Source: Erythroxylum novogranatense (taxonomy: Eukaryota; Streptophyta; Magnoliopsida; Malpighiales; Erythroxylaceae). From it: 64,000 nucleotides of DNA. Shown piece by piece: positions 23,444 through 36,149 of the stretch. The translations under genes were made by a program, and so were the position numbers. The stretch is taken from contig CM057231.1 of NCBI GenBank assembly GCA_029891385.1, positions 68,774,990 through 68,838,989 of the forward strand, written 5' to 3'. Below the pieces are notes generated by a model, which was not told the origin of the DNA, made no database searches, and saw nothing but the letters and a program-made list of their open reading frames with translations. Numbering within the stretch: the stretch's first letter is position 1; the number at the start of each line of letters is the position of its first letter.

Positions 23444-23865
23444 ACATGTGATTCACTTCAGGTGATACTTTTAGAAATACCTTATCCCCTACATGATATT
23501 CAATATCTTTCATTTTTAAATCGACATAGGCTTTCCGCCTATCACTAGTGGCTTTTAATCTCTGTTGAATTATTTGAACTTTCTCCTTAATATCTTTTAC
23601 AATATCATGCCTAATTATCTTGGTTTCACTTAACTTAGTCCAACAAATTGAAGTTTTGCAATTCCTACCATATAATGCTTCATAAGGTGTCATGTCAACA
23701 CTAGTTTGATAACTGTTATTATAAGTGAACTCCATCAAAGAAAGACATTTATCCCAACTTTTAGGGACTTCTAACAATCAACCCCGAAGCATATCTTCCA
23801 ACATCTGAATAACTTGTTTAGATTGTCCATCTATATAAGGGTGGAAAATAGTACTAAAACTAAGA
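23427..23865 (-). pseudogene. Ty3/gypsy integrase fragment
   Basis: The minus strand encodes the C-terminal half of a chromovirus integrase: FHPYIDGQS, then a stop near 23776-23778, then [25 protein letters not shown] and a helical stretch ending VGDKVFLKVSP. The wording is close to, but clearly different from, the Tekay copy nearby, so it is a separate element. Both ends are truncated. No LTR is attached. Confidence 0.8.
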
Positions 23866-24694
23866 TCAAGTAAAAAAGGACAAAATAAGAATGAAATGGT
23901 TTATAATAGATTAAGATACTAACATAGGAGAAACATAAAAAAAAAAATAGAACAAGAAAGAGTGTGTACAAGAGACAGAGAGAAGCGAAACGGGGGGATC
24001 AAGTATAAAATCAAAAATACCAAAAAAAAAGTAGATGAACCAACATAAAATCAAAGAGTGTATATCGAATGAGCAGAGGACAAAGGCAAAAATAAGCAGG
24101 AGAAGCAAAAGTTGAAGCTAACAGCTTCTTACTTTTCAATTGGAAAACTGATTAAGATCTTCCCTTTAGAGTTCTATTTGAAAATCCTTTTGTTAATGAG
24201 GAAGAACTTCATATGAGAAAATGTAACCCCTCTCACGATTCGACATCCTAGTGACACAACTTGATTTTATGGTTGTTTTCCTCATTTTAGCAGTCCCTCA
24301 ATTGTCTCCTATTATTCGATCTCCTCCCCAATCCTATATATGTCAGCCAAATAATACTATTTTATTGTGGAAAAGAAGATGCAAGAATGTGTTTCATTGT
24401 TCTCAAATCATACCATTTTCTCTTAACCTCAGAGAACTGTTGATCCTAGGGAGCTATACCGATATTTTGGTAGAAGAATCAAGTGAAACAACATATACTG
24501 TAATAAAGCTCTAAAGAGGAATTTGCTAGTAATCTCTCTCTAATGAGGAAGAACGTTAGTGAAACACAATAGTCTACTTATCGACATTGAATTCAACTAC
24601 AAATATGATTGGCTAGCGGTATGTAGCAGGCATCGTTGTTTCAAACTGTATAATAGATTTGTTCCCTTTCAAAATATTCTTGCAAATGGTTGTC
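23866..24694. other. Unassigned AT-rich spacer
   Basis: No gene, RNA or complete repeat is recognised here. A TGTAACCCCTCTCACGAT stretch at 24221 resembles the start of a gypsy LTR but has no partner in the window. Confidence 0.3.
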
Positions 24695-25151
24695 TATTAT
24701 GAACAGTTTCAAGAATAGACTCTTTAAGGGACAAATGTACCATAAATGTGGGGTTTAGATAGAGTCTAGATGGAATGTTAGGGAGCTAACGTGAATCCTC
24801 TTGTTTCCAACTACGTCTGTAGTTCTATTGTATTGTTCCTAATTTCATGTTTGTTAGTTCTACTTATGTAAGTAGTGGGTATTGGCACAAATAGTGGATG
24901 CCTAATTATAAGAGGTAGTTATTAATTCAATTGTTAAATTTGTAAATTGGAATGGAGAAAAGGAAAATCTAAAATTATTTCCAAAAAAACAACATTACAG
25001 AGATCTGTGGGTTCTCTCTTAACGAGCCCAACTTCACATTTTAATATAAGTCATAAAGGAAAAAACCACAAAATACTCTTCTCTCTAAGAATTGCAGGTT
25101 AATACTATTTCAATCACCCTGTAACTCAATCTCGGGTATGAGAAAATAACA
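24695..25151 (+). repeat. 5' LTR of the Reina-like element
   Basis: It aligns with 28893-29336 throughout, with many transitions and small gaps. Shared blocks include GTTAGGGAGCT, TATAAGAGGTA and ATCACCCTGTAACTC versus ATCGCCCTGTAACTC. The first dinucleotide has become TA instead of TG. It ends AATAACA at 25151. Confidence 0.75.
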
Positions 25152-25154
25152 AAT

Positions 25155-25170
25155 CGATATTAAAGCCAGC
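25155..25170 (+). other. Decayed primer binding site of the Reina-like element
   Basis: The sequence CGATATTAAAGCCAGC matches the initiator-Met PBS TGGTATCAGAGCCAGC at 12 of 16 positions, and all four differences are transitions. It starts 4 nt inside the LTR end. Confidence 0.65.
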
Positions 25171-25171
25171 A

Positions 25172-28100
25172 GTTATGGGCGATTTATCTACTAGCCTATA
25201 AAAACAGTTTGAAGCTTATGTCAAGAAGTACCAAGAGAATCAACAAAGGCTCCAAGAGGAGCGACAAAAGGATCAGGATGAACTTTCTAATTGTATCGAA
25301 GAACTCTTACAAGAACCGGCAGCCACACAAGTAGAAGGCAGCAAAGAGATGTTGGCAGTGTGAATCATAGACCCAAGAAGCCAATGTAAGATTTCAATCG
25401 CACCAATGGAAGAAATCAACCACCGTGACACTCCTGGTTGGAATTTCTAATTTGTGATGGGAAAAAAGACCCACTTGCTTGGTTAAGCCGTTGTGACCAC
25501 TATATTCGTCAATAGCATATACCAGATGATGAAAATGTCAAGATTGCATCTTAACACCTTAACGGTGATGCACAAGTTTGGTTTCTTAAGCTGGATATAG
25601 ATATAGTTATAGATGAATTTAAACGGTAGTATCACCTCAGATTTGGTCTCTCCATTCAAGGTAACAAGTTGGGAGAATTTTCAAAACATTAATAGTTGTG
25701 TGGCGTGGGAGAATATTAACACAAGTTTGAACAACTAACTGCTCATGTTGACTATATCACCACAAAATAAGAGACTAAAATCTTCACCACTAGGCTTCGA
25801 GAATACATTGTAATAGAGGTGAAATTACACAAGCCTAAGGATTTGACTAATGCTATGAGCCTAGCCTGATTGTATGAGAGACGAGGGGACCCAAGAAGAG
25901 GTCCAGCTATCAATTCCAAGCCATCACCGAATGTTCTAGCAACATCCCCTAATTAGAAGCTATTCAAATGCCTCTTCCAAGCAAGGATGGAAGATCGCAT
26001 ATCAAGGGACTCTATTTCAACTACGATGAAATATATACCAAAGGACATCAATGCAAGCAAATCTTTAGGATAGATGGGGTCATGGAATAAGTAAAGGAAG
26101 AGGAAGAACAAGAGTCCAAAGAGCAATTTGAGGCTCCAAGCTATTGTAAGGGTCAAACCAGGGGGACAAACCATGAAACTTCATAGAACCATTAGAGGAC
26201 ACCCATTAATGATCTTAGTAGACTTGGGTAGTACCCATAACTTCATCGATTCTCGTCAAGTCTATAAATTGGGTCTTACGATTAAACTAGTTGAGAAACT
26301 CAAGATGATGGTTACAAATGGTAGTTAAATTCGAAATCCAGATCAGTGTCGTAAGGTATCGTTCTCTATAGGTCACCAACTAATTTATATTAATTTATTC
26401 CTACTCCCTTTTAATGGAATTGATGTGGTATTGGGGGTCAATTAGCTTCAGTCGTTGGGACCTATTCTTCGAAATTTTGGGGCTAGGATCATGGTTTATA
26501 AACAAAATGAAAGGATGGTAGAATTATAGGGAATTAGGAGTTCTTCTTCAACTCCAATTGCCCAACTTCACGTTACTGAGTTGAAATTCCACACGGACAA
26601 GGCCTTGACCAAAATTTTGGTAGAATTTGAGTATGAATTTCGAAAACCAATAAAACTTCCTCTAAAACATGACCGTGATGATCGCATCACCCTTGAACCA
26701 TGAGTAAGATCACTAGTGGTTTTTTCATTTCAATACCCTCACTCGTAAAAAGATGAAATCGAGCATTAGTGCGAACTTATGTTGGAGTGAGGCATTATCA
26801 TGCCTATTTAGTCCCCTTATCCATCACCTGTTTTCCTTGTTACTAAATTTGATAAAACTTAGAGATTTTGTATTGATTATGGATCTTTGAACTTAAAGAT
26901 AAGTTTCTCATTCCAGTGATTGATAAACTATTGGAGGAATTACATAGGTCACAATACTTCACTAAGCCAAATTTACGCTCAAGCTACCATCAAATCAAAA
27001 TGTGCCTTTCAAATGTAGAGAAAATTGCATTCTGCAGTCACCATAGGCACTTCAAATTCTTGGTCATGCCCTTCGACCTCTCTAATGCTCCTAGCACCTT
27101 CCAAGCTTTGACGATTGAGGTATTCAGACCATATTTGAGGCAATTCATTCTTGCATTTTTTGACAATGTTTTCTCTACAATAAATCATAGGCAAATCTCC
27201 TCTCACACTATTAGGTTGTCTTTAGCCTACTTAGAGACCTCTAACTCTTCCCAAAGAGATCCAAATGCCTTATTACACAGGAGCAAATTTCATATTTAGG
27301 CCACATCATCTTAGAAGAAGGTATGGTAATATATCAAATTAAACTAACAGCAATGATAAAGTGGCCCAAGCGAAGCACATTAAAGGGGTTATGGGGATTC
27401 TTGGGACTCACATGTTACTAAAGAATATGGCACAATTGCAGGCCCTTTAATGGAAATATTGCATAAGAGTTCCTTCAACTAGATTGAGGATGATTCCAAT
27501 GCTTTTGAACAATTGAAGTTGTTTATGTCTCTCACTCCAATCTTAGCATCGCTTGATTTCACCAAACTATTTATATTGGAGTATGATGGTTCAAATTTCG
27601 AGATGGGCACAATACTACATCAAGATGGCCAACTGATAGCTTATTTTAGTAGACCGCTTGCTTCTACCTACAAAGGCCTACTAGGTTATGAAAAAGAATT
27701 CATTGGATTGGCTAAGGTGGTGCGTCATTGGTGTGTTTATTTATGGGGACAACAATTCTTAAATTAAACAGATCATTACAACCTCAAAAACTTGTTGGAA
27801 CAACGCATCATTACCTTACCATAATAGCATAGGTTGATTAAATTAATGGGTTTTGATTTTTTTGTAAAATATCAAGTCGACAAGAAAAGCAAGGTAGTTG
27901 ATGCTTTATCCCGCTACTTAGAAGATCAGCCAGCCCTTGCAATATTTTCGATGTCGCTATTGACCCTCTTTGACTCTATCTGCAAGGAAGTCCACCATAC
28001 CTTCTAGTAACTCATCCCAAAGATCCAACGTGGAGAGGTGATAGGACCTTAGGAATAAAACGATGACCTAATTTTTTTTTAAATGCAGAATTTACATACT

Positions 28101-28900
28101 CTCAGACTCTTCAATTCAATTCAACTTATCATTTACAGAGCGATAGGCAAACTGAGGTAGTAAACTGTACCATTGAGATGAATTTGCACTGCTTCTTTAG
28201 TGATCAACCTCGTCACTGGAATCAATGTTTATCTTGGGCTGAATATTGTTATAACACAAGTTACCATTCTTTTCTGAAAGCCACACCCTTTGAAGTAGTG
28301 TATGGGACTCTCCCCACACTATGCTTTCTTATTGTCTAGGTTTGGTTAAGCTGGAAGCTGTAAACCAGGAACTGAAAACTTATGATTTAGTAATCAAGAA
28401 TCTTCGTGAGCGACTCTAAGCTCAGCACTCTATGAAAGCAACTTATAATGCTAAGCATAGTGAGGTTCAAAACGATGTAGAAGATTTGGTGCTTCTCAAG
28501 CTACGGCCTCATCACCAACTTAGTGTCTCCGAACAAAGGTACACTAAACTCTCCCCTCATTATTATAGCCCTTTTCACATTCTTCCTTCGGTTAGTACAG
28601 TAGCCTACAAATTAGACCTTCCTTTTCCTCCAAATTACACCTAGTTTTTCATCTCCACTACAACCCTTCCATGGCACTTCTGTGCCTATTGAACTTGAAT
28701 TACCAAACCTATCAAAAGGAAAACTTCATCCCCACACTCAAACAATTCTTGCCCATCATCTATGTAAGAACCAGCCCCAAGTTCATTGGAAGGGCCTTTC
28801 ACCTATTGAAGCTTCCTGGGAGGATGTAAGTTTCTCTTGGACATGCTTTTCTTTGCGATTGAGGACAAGAAAAATTTTAATGAGAGAAGTGATGTTATGA
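25172..28900 (+). pseudogene. Reina-like gag-pol remnant
   Basis: The gag region (25175-25900) keeps a long charged, probably coiled segment followed by LRFGLSIQGNK and FEQLTAHVDY wording. The protease block DLGSTHNFIDS lies at 26220-26250. RT remnants run from about 26800 (DYGSLNLK) through RSSYHQIKM to 27180, where the catalytic box reads FFDN instead of ending in two aspartates. RNase H (EYDGSNFEMGTILHQDG) is at 27570-27770. Of the integrase only the end is found (SDRQTEVVN, WAEYCYNTSYHS, 28135-28280). The zinc region and most of the catalytic core between about 28010 and 28120 are missing. A chromodomain-like tail (VHWKGLSPIEASWEDV) ends near 28830. Numerous stops and shifts confirm a dead copy. 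Confidence 0.82.
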
Positions 28901-29336
28901 GCAACTCCAAGAACAAATTCTACAAGTGACAAGTGTACTTTAGACGTGGAGTCCAAATGGAGAGTTAGGGAGCTGACGTGGATCATTTTATTTCCAACTA
29001 CAGCTATAGTTCTATTTTATTGCTCTTAATTTTGTCTGTTAGTTTTATTTAAGTTGTGAGTAATAGCTTAGCTAGCGAATGTCAAATTATAAGAGGTAAT
29101 TATTAATTCCCTGTTAAGAGTTGTAAGTTAAAACAGAGAAGAGGAAAATCTGAAATTATTTCCAAAAAAATCAATGCTACAAAGATCTATGGATTTTCTC
29201 TTAATAAACCCACCGTCAAATTACAACATAGGTCACAAAGGAAGAAAGCATAAAAAATACTCTTCTATCCAAGGATCATAGGTTTATATTGTTATCAATC
29301 GCCCTGTAACTCGATCTTAATTACAAGATCATAACA
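28893..29336 (+). repeat. 3' LTR of the Reina-like element
   Basis: It starts TGTTATGAGC directly after a purine-rich stretch (GAGAGAAGTGA) and ends ATAACA. It is the partner of 24695-25151. Confidence 0.78.
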
Positions 29337-29793
29337 TTACCTGGACATTTTAGGGCCCATACCATGGTCAATCTTCAAAAAAGAAGTGTAACTGAGATCT
29401 GAAATGGTAAGTTGACGTCAATGACTGAAAAGAGAAGACGCTTTCTTCAAACAATACATGTTTATGTTACATAAGACATATAGAAATGCTCAACTAGGAA
29501 ATTCCTATGAACTAGTACAAAGATATACATTATGGTATCTAATCCTCTAATAGAACAAAATTGAGAACAACTTAATTCCCACGTTGCACGTTGCACCGAG
29601 ATTGTGCCCTTTAATAACAGAACATTGTACATTTCAAGAGGCTGAAGAAGCTTCATGTCATCACCAAAATTCCAAGGTGACTTAAGAAACAGCATAATTT
29701 TGCTGCTATTTCATTGCTGTAATTAAAGTACGCAAATCGCAGCCACCCATGGGCTCTGACAGGAAAATGTTACTCTGCAATGACTAATACCTT
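29337..29793 (-). other. 3' flank, probable 3' UTR, of the NUP1 homologue
   Basis: AT-rich sequence between the stop codon of the minus-strand gene (29794-29796) and the LTR element. No repeat or ORF is recognised. It probably holds the gene's 3' UTR and polyadenylation signals, but no specific signal can be assigned with confidence. Confidence 0.4.
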
Positions 29794-32700
29794 TCACCTC
29801 TTTCTTGGTACCCTTTTGACCCGAACAATTTTCCTACTAGCTTTGTCACCACCCCCAGCACCCAAAGAAAAGCTCCCACCCGCATTAAACTCTAGACTTC
29901 CAGAAGCCTGAAATGGTGATGTATTCTGTAGAGCAGCTAAATTTGGTTGGCTGCCAAACTGAAAGGGATTTGCCATAGATGCTGTCGAGGAACCAAACTG
30001 GCCCAAACCAGACGGAATGGTAGCATCGAATACAAAACCAGAAGATGGAGAAAAAGCTGGTTGGTTAAACAATGGAGCTGCAGGTGCAGATGCTTGAACT
30101 GTGTCCTCCGCCATGCTGTCCTCCACATTCATTTGATCATTATTACTGGATCCAGACAAACTAAAGGCAAAGGTGGAGTTCGAATTGCTAAAAACAGGTT
30201 GCATTGAAGTAGCAGGTGCAGGTGAGCTGAAAGGAAAAGTGGAACCAGAAGGGGCATTTATCAATGATCCGAACACCATGGATGTGCCACTTGTAGCAGT
30301 GCTAGAAACAGAGGCACCAAATACAAATCCAGTAGAGGATGATGAAGGGCTGAACGTGGAGACTGAAACTGGAGACCGAGGTGTCTGCCAGCTGGCACCA
30401 AAAACTGTAGAACTGGAGGCAATACTACTGTTGACAGTATTGACACCAGATGCAGGTGAAGACAAGGCCATGCCAAAATTAGCACTAGAACTGAACATGT
30501 TACCCATAGAACTGGACGAATTAAATAGGGAACTATCAGATACTAAAGGAGTATTCCCTGCCAACCCAGATGAAGACGATGACGAAGATAAACCAAATTG
30601 TGAAGGCATGTTCGGGGTTGAAGAACTAATCCCATCTGCAGATGTATGAGCACCACCATCACTGAAAGAATTAGTACCTCGAGGTTGATCAGCTGAAGCC
30701 ACAGCACTGAAGTTGAACATATTACTTCCAGTACTTTTGAACCCTGAAGCTGTACCACCAAAAATGGTGCTCCCTGAGCTTAAAGTTGCAGAGGAAGAAT
30801 CACCAAAAAGGGGTCTCTCAGTGCTTGTAATTGCTGGTGATGTACCATCTAAAGTACCATTTACATCAATTAGGTTAGTCCTTTTGGTCCTGGTTTCTGC
30901 CGATACATCCACACATGCTAACCTGCTTGAGCTTTCTGGTTTGGCATCTGAAGAATCATCAAATTTCACAACCAATGAATCACTAAAAACTGCTGAAGTA
31001 GTGGTAGAGACGGCAAAATTTGGAGCTTTGTCTTCAGTTTTAGAATTGAAATCCAACATTGTGGAGCTACCATTTGGCTCCATTTGTGAAAAAACTTTGG
31101 CCCCAAAGTTAAATATAGGAGGAACATTTAATTCTTTTGGTGAAGCATCTTTATCAGATGGCGCAGTTGATGGACTAAGTATAACAGCCTGATGGATAGT
31201 CACACTGGGTGAAGTTGCACCCTGGAAAGTAGTACCCTTCTTTTCCAGGATAGCATACCCATCAGGGACTTTGTCAGATTTTTTATTCAGTTCAGAACTT
31301 GTGGGCTGGATTGCTTCAGGAGATGCTGGAGACTTTGCAGGAGTAGCAATCTTAGTAAAATTCCCCTTAGTTTCAGTCGACGTACCTCTCTTTTCTCTTA
31401 CCTCACTCAGTGTAGCAGATGCAGTTGCATCATCATCATCAAGCTCCAGGTAGTCCTATATCAATGTTGTCAAAACAAGATCAAGATTAGTTTCTATAAG
31501 AAATTATAAAACTAACAACTTCCTTAAAAACTAGTATCATCCCGAGAGACAAAAGTCTACCAATGTAGCAATGTCAACAATCAAAGCTGAAAACTAAAAG
31601 TCTCCATTTACGTATTTTATTTTTATTTTGTTTTCAAATTTAGTATTAAAAAATCAGTTTGTTTGAATTTTTGGTTTTGTTTTAGTTTTGATTTCTTCTA
31701 ATTTTCAAAATTTATGAAAACAATAAAAGGGATTTTTATTTTTTGTTTATTTTATTTTCATAATTTGATTTACTATCAATTAAATATATATTCTTTAATT
31801 ATTTCATGTATCAATTTAATAAAACTATAAACAATTTAATTTAATATTACATATTTAGTTAACTAAAATTATATCTAATAATTTGTTTAGTTTTGTAATT
31901 AATTTAATTTAACAATTATTAATAAATAAATTTTATTTTAAATAATTTTAAAATTTTTATTTTAATAAAATAATATAAGTTTTATTAATAAAGAGATTAA
32001 AATAATTTTAATTAATGAAAAATTATCTTTCAATTTTATCTAATATATAATTATCATATAAAATATACATATAATAACATTAACAACTAAATAAATTTTT
32101 GTTTTTATTAGAAAGAAAAACATAAACTAAAAATAAAAAACTAAAACTAAAATCTAAAACTAAAAACCACAGAAAATAGAAGAGAAACCAAAAGGCCCCA
32201 AAATTGAAAACTACATACGATCTCATGAGAAAGAGAAACTACAATGTAGCATAGACATGGTAAAAACAAGATGGATTAATCAAACTACTAAATCTACCAG
32301 CATAATGTTATCATATAAACCAAACTTAGAATGCAACCACAAATACCTCATGGGCGCTCATCTGAAAAGATTGTTTCCTTTGGGAAGCAGGTCGATCAAC
32401 AGACTTCATGGTCGAAAATGAAAAAGCTCTGTTCTCATTTTCAGCAACCTCCACTGCTGCATCAACTTCATTGACTACTGAAGTTGACTTATCTTTAGTA
32501 GTACCAAATATTGTTGGCTCATTTTCTTTAACCTTGTCTTGCTGCCACATCGTGTCTCGTAAATCAGATGAAGGCTTCTCCCCCTTAGCATCCAACTGAT
32601 TTTTACCATGAATATTACCCAAATACTTCTCTATGTGATCCAAACTTTTAAGCGCTGACCCAACTACCATTGGCGTAGGCAACTTGGTAGGTGATTTCTC

Positions 32701-35700
32701 CCTTGATGACGCTAACGCATCCAGTTGCTGTAAAATCCTCAAAGCCATCTCACTGGACTTTGAGGGAACACGTTTAAGACCAGATTGATGAATGCTGTTC
32801 TCCTCATTGTCAACCAATGTTTCACTGCCTGAAGCAGGGTTTTTTGCAGGGACAGGAGGTTGAGCAGAATCAGAACCAAAGCCAGTTCCTCGGTTAGAGA
32901 GAGCTCCTGAAGTAAGCAAGATGTTAGACTTCTGACGAATTCTACGTATTGCACCAATAGATCTGTTATCATTCTCCAAGACTGAGCTCCTCCGCTTTAA
33001 AGCCTGCAAAAGGGAAACAAGAAACTAGTCGTATCTCCTCAAAATGACAACTGAAAAGATGGACATTGTGTAGCTGATTTTGGCACTTGTACCCCTATTT
33101 TAGAATCAGTCCATTTATTCCCTCCCCATGCACTTCGAGATAATGATGGACCACTAACAGCATTGACAGCACTTCCAGCACCCTAAATATTATTAGATAT
33201 GTTGAATTATAATCAATATTCCAACGAAAAATAACAATATTCACACAGGGCAACAATTCAACCTCAAAGTTGATAGTTGAGTGAACTCTGGAATATGGCA
33301 TTCGAGCCATATGGTATATTGCAGATCTGCCTCGAGACCTTGGTGTGACAAAACCATTTGCAGAAAACCCAGGAGGCCTTGACACAAGTGATGTAATTGG
33401 TGAATCTAAGGAATAAGTCACGTTGGTCAGTGAAGGAGAACCATCCTTGCTAAATCACTACATGAGTAAGTGTTGATGGAGAAACTTTGAAAGCCTACTA
33501 TGCATGTACGATTTTGCTAGATTTGCAGGTGTAGATGCATCTTCAACAACAACCTGAGAACATTTTAAACAGTAGGAAGAAATTAGATATACATACAAAA
33601 GTCCATACAGAATAATAAGGGTTTGTGCAATTCGCCATTAAATAAGAAAGTCATAAAACCAAAAGGAAAAGAGCACGCACACACAAAAATAAGACAAAGT
33701 TCAACCAAATATTCCTATAATAGAGCTCACAGGTGCTGGGATGAGGCGACATTCAATCCGGTTATCTTTAGCTAGCACGTCGGGAAATTCCTCAACTTTA
33801 CTTGGACGCACTTCTGAAGCCGTCACATTAGAATTGTTCTCTTCCTCTCCAATATCGGCACTTCTTGATTGCAGCAAGGCTGTCAGCTGATCAATCTCAG
33901 ATCTTTGGAGTACATCCAGAGAGTTTGTATGAGATCATCAGAGATTATTATAAAGGTCACCATGCTACTCAATGAAAAATATCAACATGAAAAAACACAG
34001 TACCACAGAAATTAGAGAGAGAGATAGAGAATACACCATCTGATATAAAGTTTATTCAGTTTGAAATTTTGGCTATTTTCCATTATTTCAAACTCGTATT
34101 AGCATGGACAATGCTCGCAGTCAATCTTGGTGAATGTAACAATGTATAACAAATGAATAGTCTCGAGAAGAGATGTAGCACATACAGATGGATAAGCCCA
34201 GTAACTTATCAAGCAAAATGGGAGGAGTTATACCAAAAAATCAAAACTATTGCATCATTGGAGATATACAATTACTAACCTTGTAAACGTCTTCTTTTTG
34301 AGAATTAGCTGCAGTTTCGTAAACCCATTCCCGTCAGAACTATCAACTGGAGCATCACAGCCATTTCCAGCCATACTTTTTGTCTCAGAAGATCCCTTTC
34401 AATAGGAATTTGTAAACAGATAAGTGACAAATATTTCAGACTTATGCCTGTGAAAAAAAATGGCATCTTTTCATACAATACACAATCAGAAAAGAAAGGA
34501 TTAAAAAAGGCAAATCATCAAAAAAGAAACAAAATAGCAGCTAAGAACATGTCAGGAAAGACAAAAGCAACCACCAAGGACTATAATATAGAACAAAAAG
34601 TCAAGAGAATGGTCAGGTAATCCATAAAGAATCAGAAGGCACTCCCGCATCATCAATCCTAAAATATGAGCTGTGCAACTAAAGTAGTTGATCTTCTAAA
34701 TAACCCAGTAAGTGAAACAAGTGTTTATTCAAAGAGAGTACAAGGAAGAGATAGGAGGAAAAACTACAATTCTTGGTTTTACTGATTTACCAATGAAAAT
34801 TTTATCCATATAACGAGGGATGTATCCCTACTGTGCTCTACCTTTCAATTTGTCAAGCAAGACCACAATCAACATTTCTCCATCCACATCAGAGAGAATC
34901 CATTAAGATTAGGGCTTCCCTTCACTCACAAAATTCATTCAGATTTAGAAGCCCCCAACAAATGCTCATAATTGTCTAAAAACCCTACTAAGCAATCAAA
35001 TTTTTGGTGGAACTCTAGCTATCTGAAACTTCCAATACAAAGCCTACAGTCCAGGAATTCATCACAATTAAGCCCATTTAACATGATGTTTCAATGAAAA
35101 ATGCGTATCCATCTAAGCTGCTCCTACATATAATATCAAGCAATAACTTTGAAGGAAAAGTTATACATCACTAAGAAGCTATTGCAAATCTTCTGAATAA
35201 AACTTGCAGACATCAGTATCCTACAGTAGAAAATTAACAACATCAAAAAGTGTAATATATATATATAGTCTCCTCAACTGGTCTCTGCTTCAAGTCCATA
35301 GCATAAAGCAATCACAACAAATTGACTATAGCATCAAAGAAACGCAAATTTTAAAAGGTGATGACACTTACGGTGGAAATTGCTTCCTTTTGCTTGTCCA
35401 TTGTTCCCTGGTTTACCTCTAGTCAAGAGAAAAACAAGCCAAGAGTTGGAACAAAGATCTCTTGAAATATTAACATAGAACACCAGGTTAATTTGATTAA
35501 ACTTATTTTCATACATGAAAAGATTTAGCCAGAAAAAAAAAATTTAAAAGATGAAAATGGCTACAAAGTTTCAGTTAGCATAAATGACGTCTTTAATTTA
35601 TTCAAAATACGATGTTTACATAATGAATTCAATACCGAAACTAGAGATGAAATAGTGGACGAAGTTCAAACTTTGATAACTCCATCTCCATAAAATAAAG

Positions 35701-36149
35701 AAACGATCATTAAATGGCTCAATTGACTAAAACCCAATTTTTACCAAGAAAATGGAAAGAAACCAATTTTTAAATTAGGATACAAAATGGAGGAGAAATC
35801 AGTTCCATAAATAATAAAGTAACCGAAGTAAAGAAAATAACTGAACCTGGGACAGACGGCTGTGGCGGAGAAGGTGGAGGAGGTGGAGGAGGCGTTTCCG
35901 GAAGAAGGAAGCAAAGAGTCGATGAGCGCTAGAGGCAATGAAGCGCTGTGTTGGATCCACCAGCTTCGATAACCAACCATTGTTGTTGTTATTGTTGCCG
36001 CCACTGGCAAGACTAGGGTTTCGAATTGCAGCCTGAGGGCGATCATAAGGAGTTGTCTGAGTGCTCCTTCGAAAGGGCCTCTTGCGAAACTTTCCAAAAC
36101 CTCCCCCGTCATCGTACGGATTGGCTATCCGTTCTCGAGCCGCCGCCAT
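29794..36149 (-). CDS. NUP1: NUP1/NUP136-like nuclear-basket nucleoporin (eight exons, one disrupted)
   Basis: Plant NUP1 (NUP136) is an FG nucleoporin of the nuclear basket that supports mRNA export with TREX-2 and influences nuclear shape. Exons by my reading: 36149-35847, 35416-35372, 34395-34276 (or 34280), 33904-33731, 33553-33263, 33182-33093, 33003-32347, 31455-29794. All have GT/AG borders and phases that join. The total is about 1113 codons. Family landmarks in order: KFRKRPFRRS and WLSKLVDPTQR near the N-terminus; KKKTFTR and SEIDQLTALL across exons 3-4; FVTPRSRGRS in exon 5; LKRRSSVLEND and RRIRQKSN at the start of exon 7; MSAHE/DYLELDDDD across exons 7-8; a Ser-rich FG region (VFGASWQ, FQFGSQP); and a basic end KIVRVKR. 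Some FG sites read FD or FS. Exon 5 holds tandem stops at 33455-33460 (codons 246-247), inside a short stretch that looks frame-shifted relative to the family. The locus is either a recent pseudogene or carries a sequence error. Confidence 0.85.
31456..32346 (-). other. AT-rich intron 7 of the NUP1 homologue
   Basis: The donor GAG|GTATTTG follows the MSAHE codons and the acceptor ATAG precedes DYLELD. Bases about 31600-32200 are extremely AT-rich. They are flanked by loosely inverted TTTTGTTTTAGTTTTGA-like and CTAAAACTAAAATCTAAAAC-like arms, so an old MITE may lie inside. No coding sequence is seen. Confidence 0.55.

Larger units (their letters stand above)
24695..29336 (+). mobile_element. 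Reina-like Ty3/gypsy chromovirus, 4.6 kb, inactive
   Basis: A plus-strand element with short, diverged LTRs (24695-25151 and 28893-29336), a decayed initiator-Met PBS and remnants of gag, protease, RT, RNase H, integrase tail and a chromodomain-like end. Small size and short LTRs fit the Reina group. The flanking 5-mers TTGTC and TTACC differ by two transitions, which could be an old target duplication. The element ends about 460 bp beyond the stop codon of the NUP1 gene, so it inserted just downstream of that gene. Confidence 0.75.

Noticed and set aside
30173..31192. Two open frames of about 160 codons on the plus strand
   Set aside because: They are antisense to the last NUP1 exon, whose own frame shows FG-repeat and C-terminal family motifs. 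The antisense frames are low-complexity shadows.
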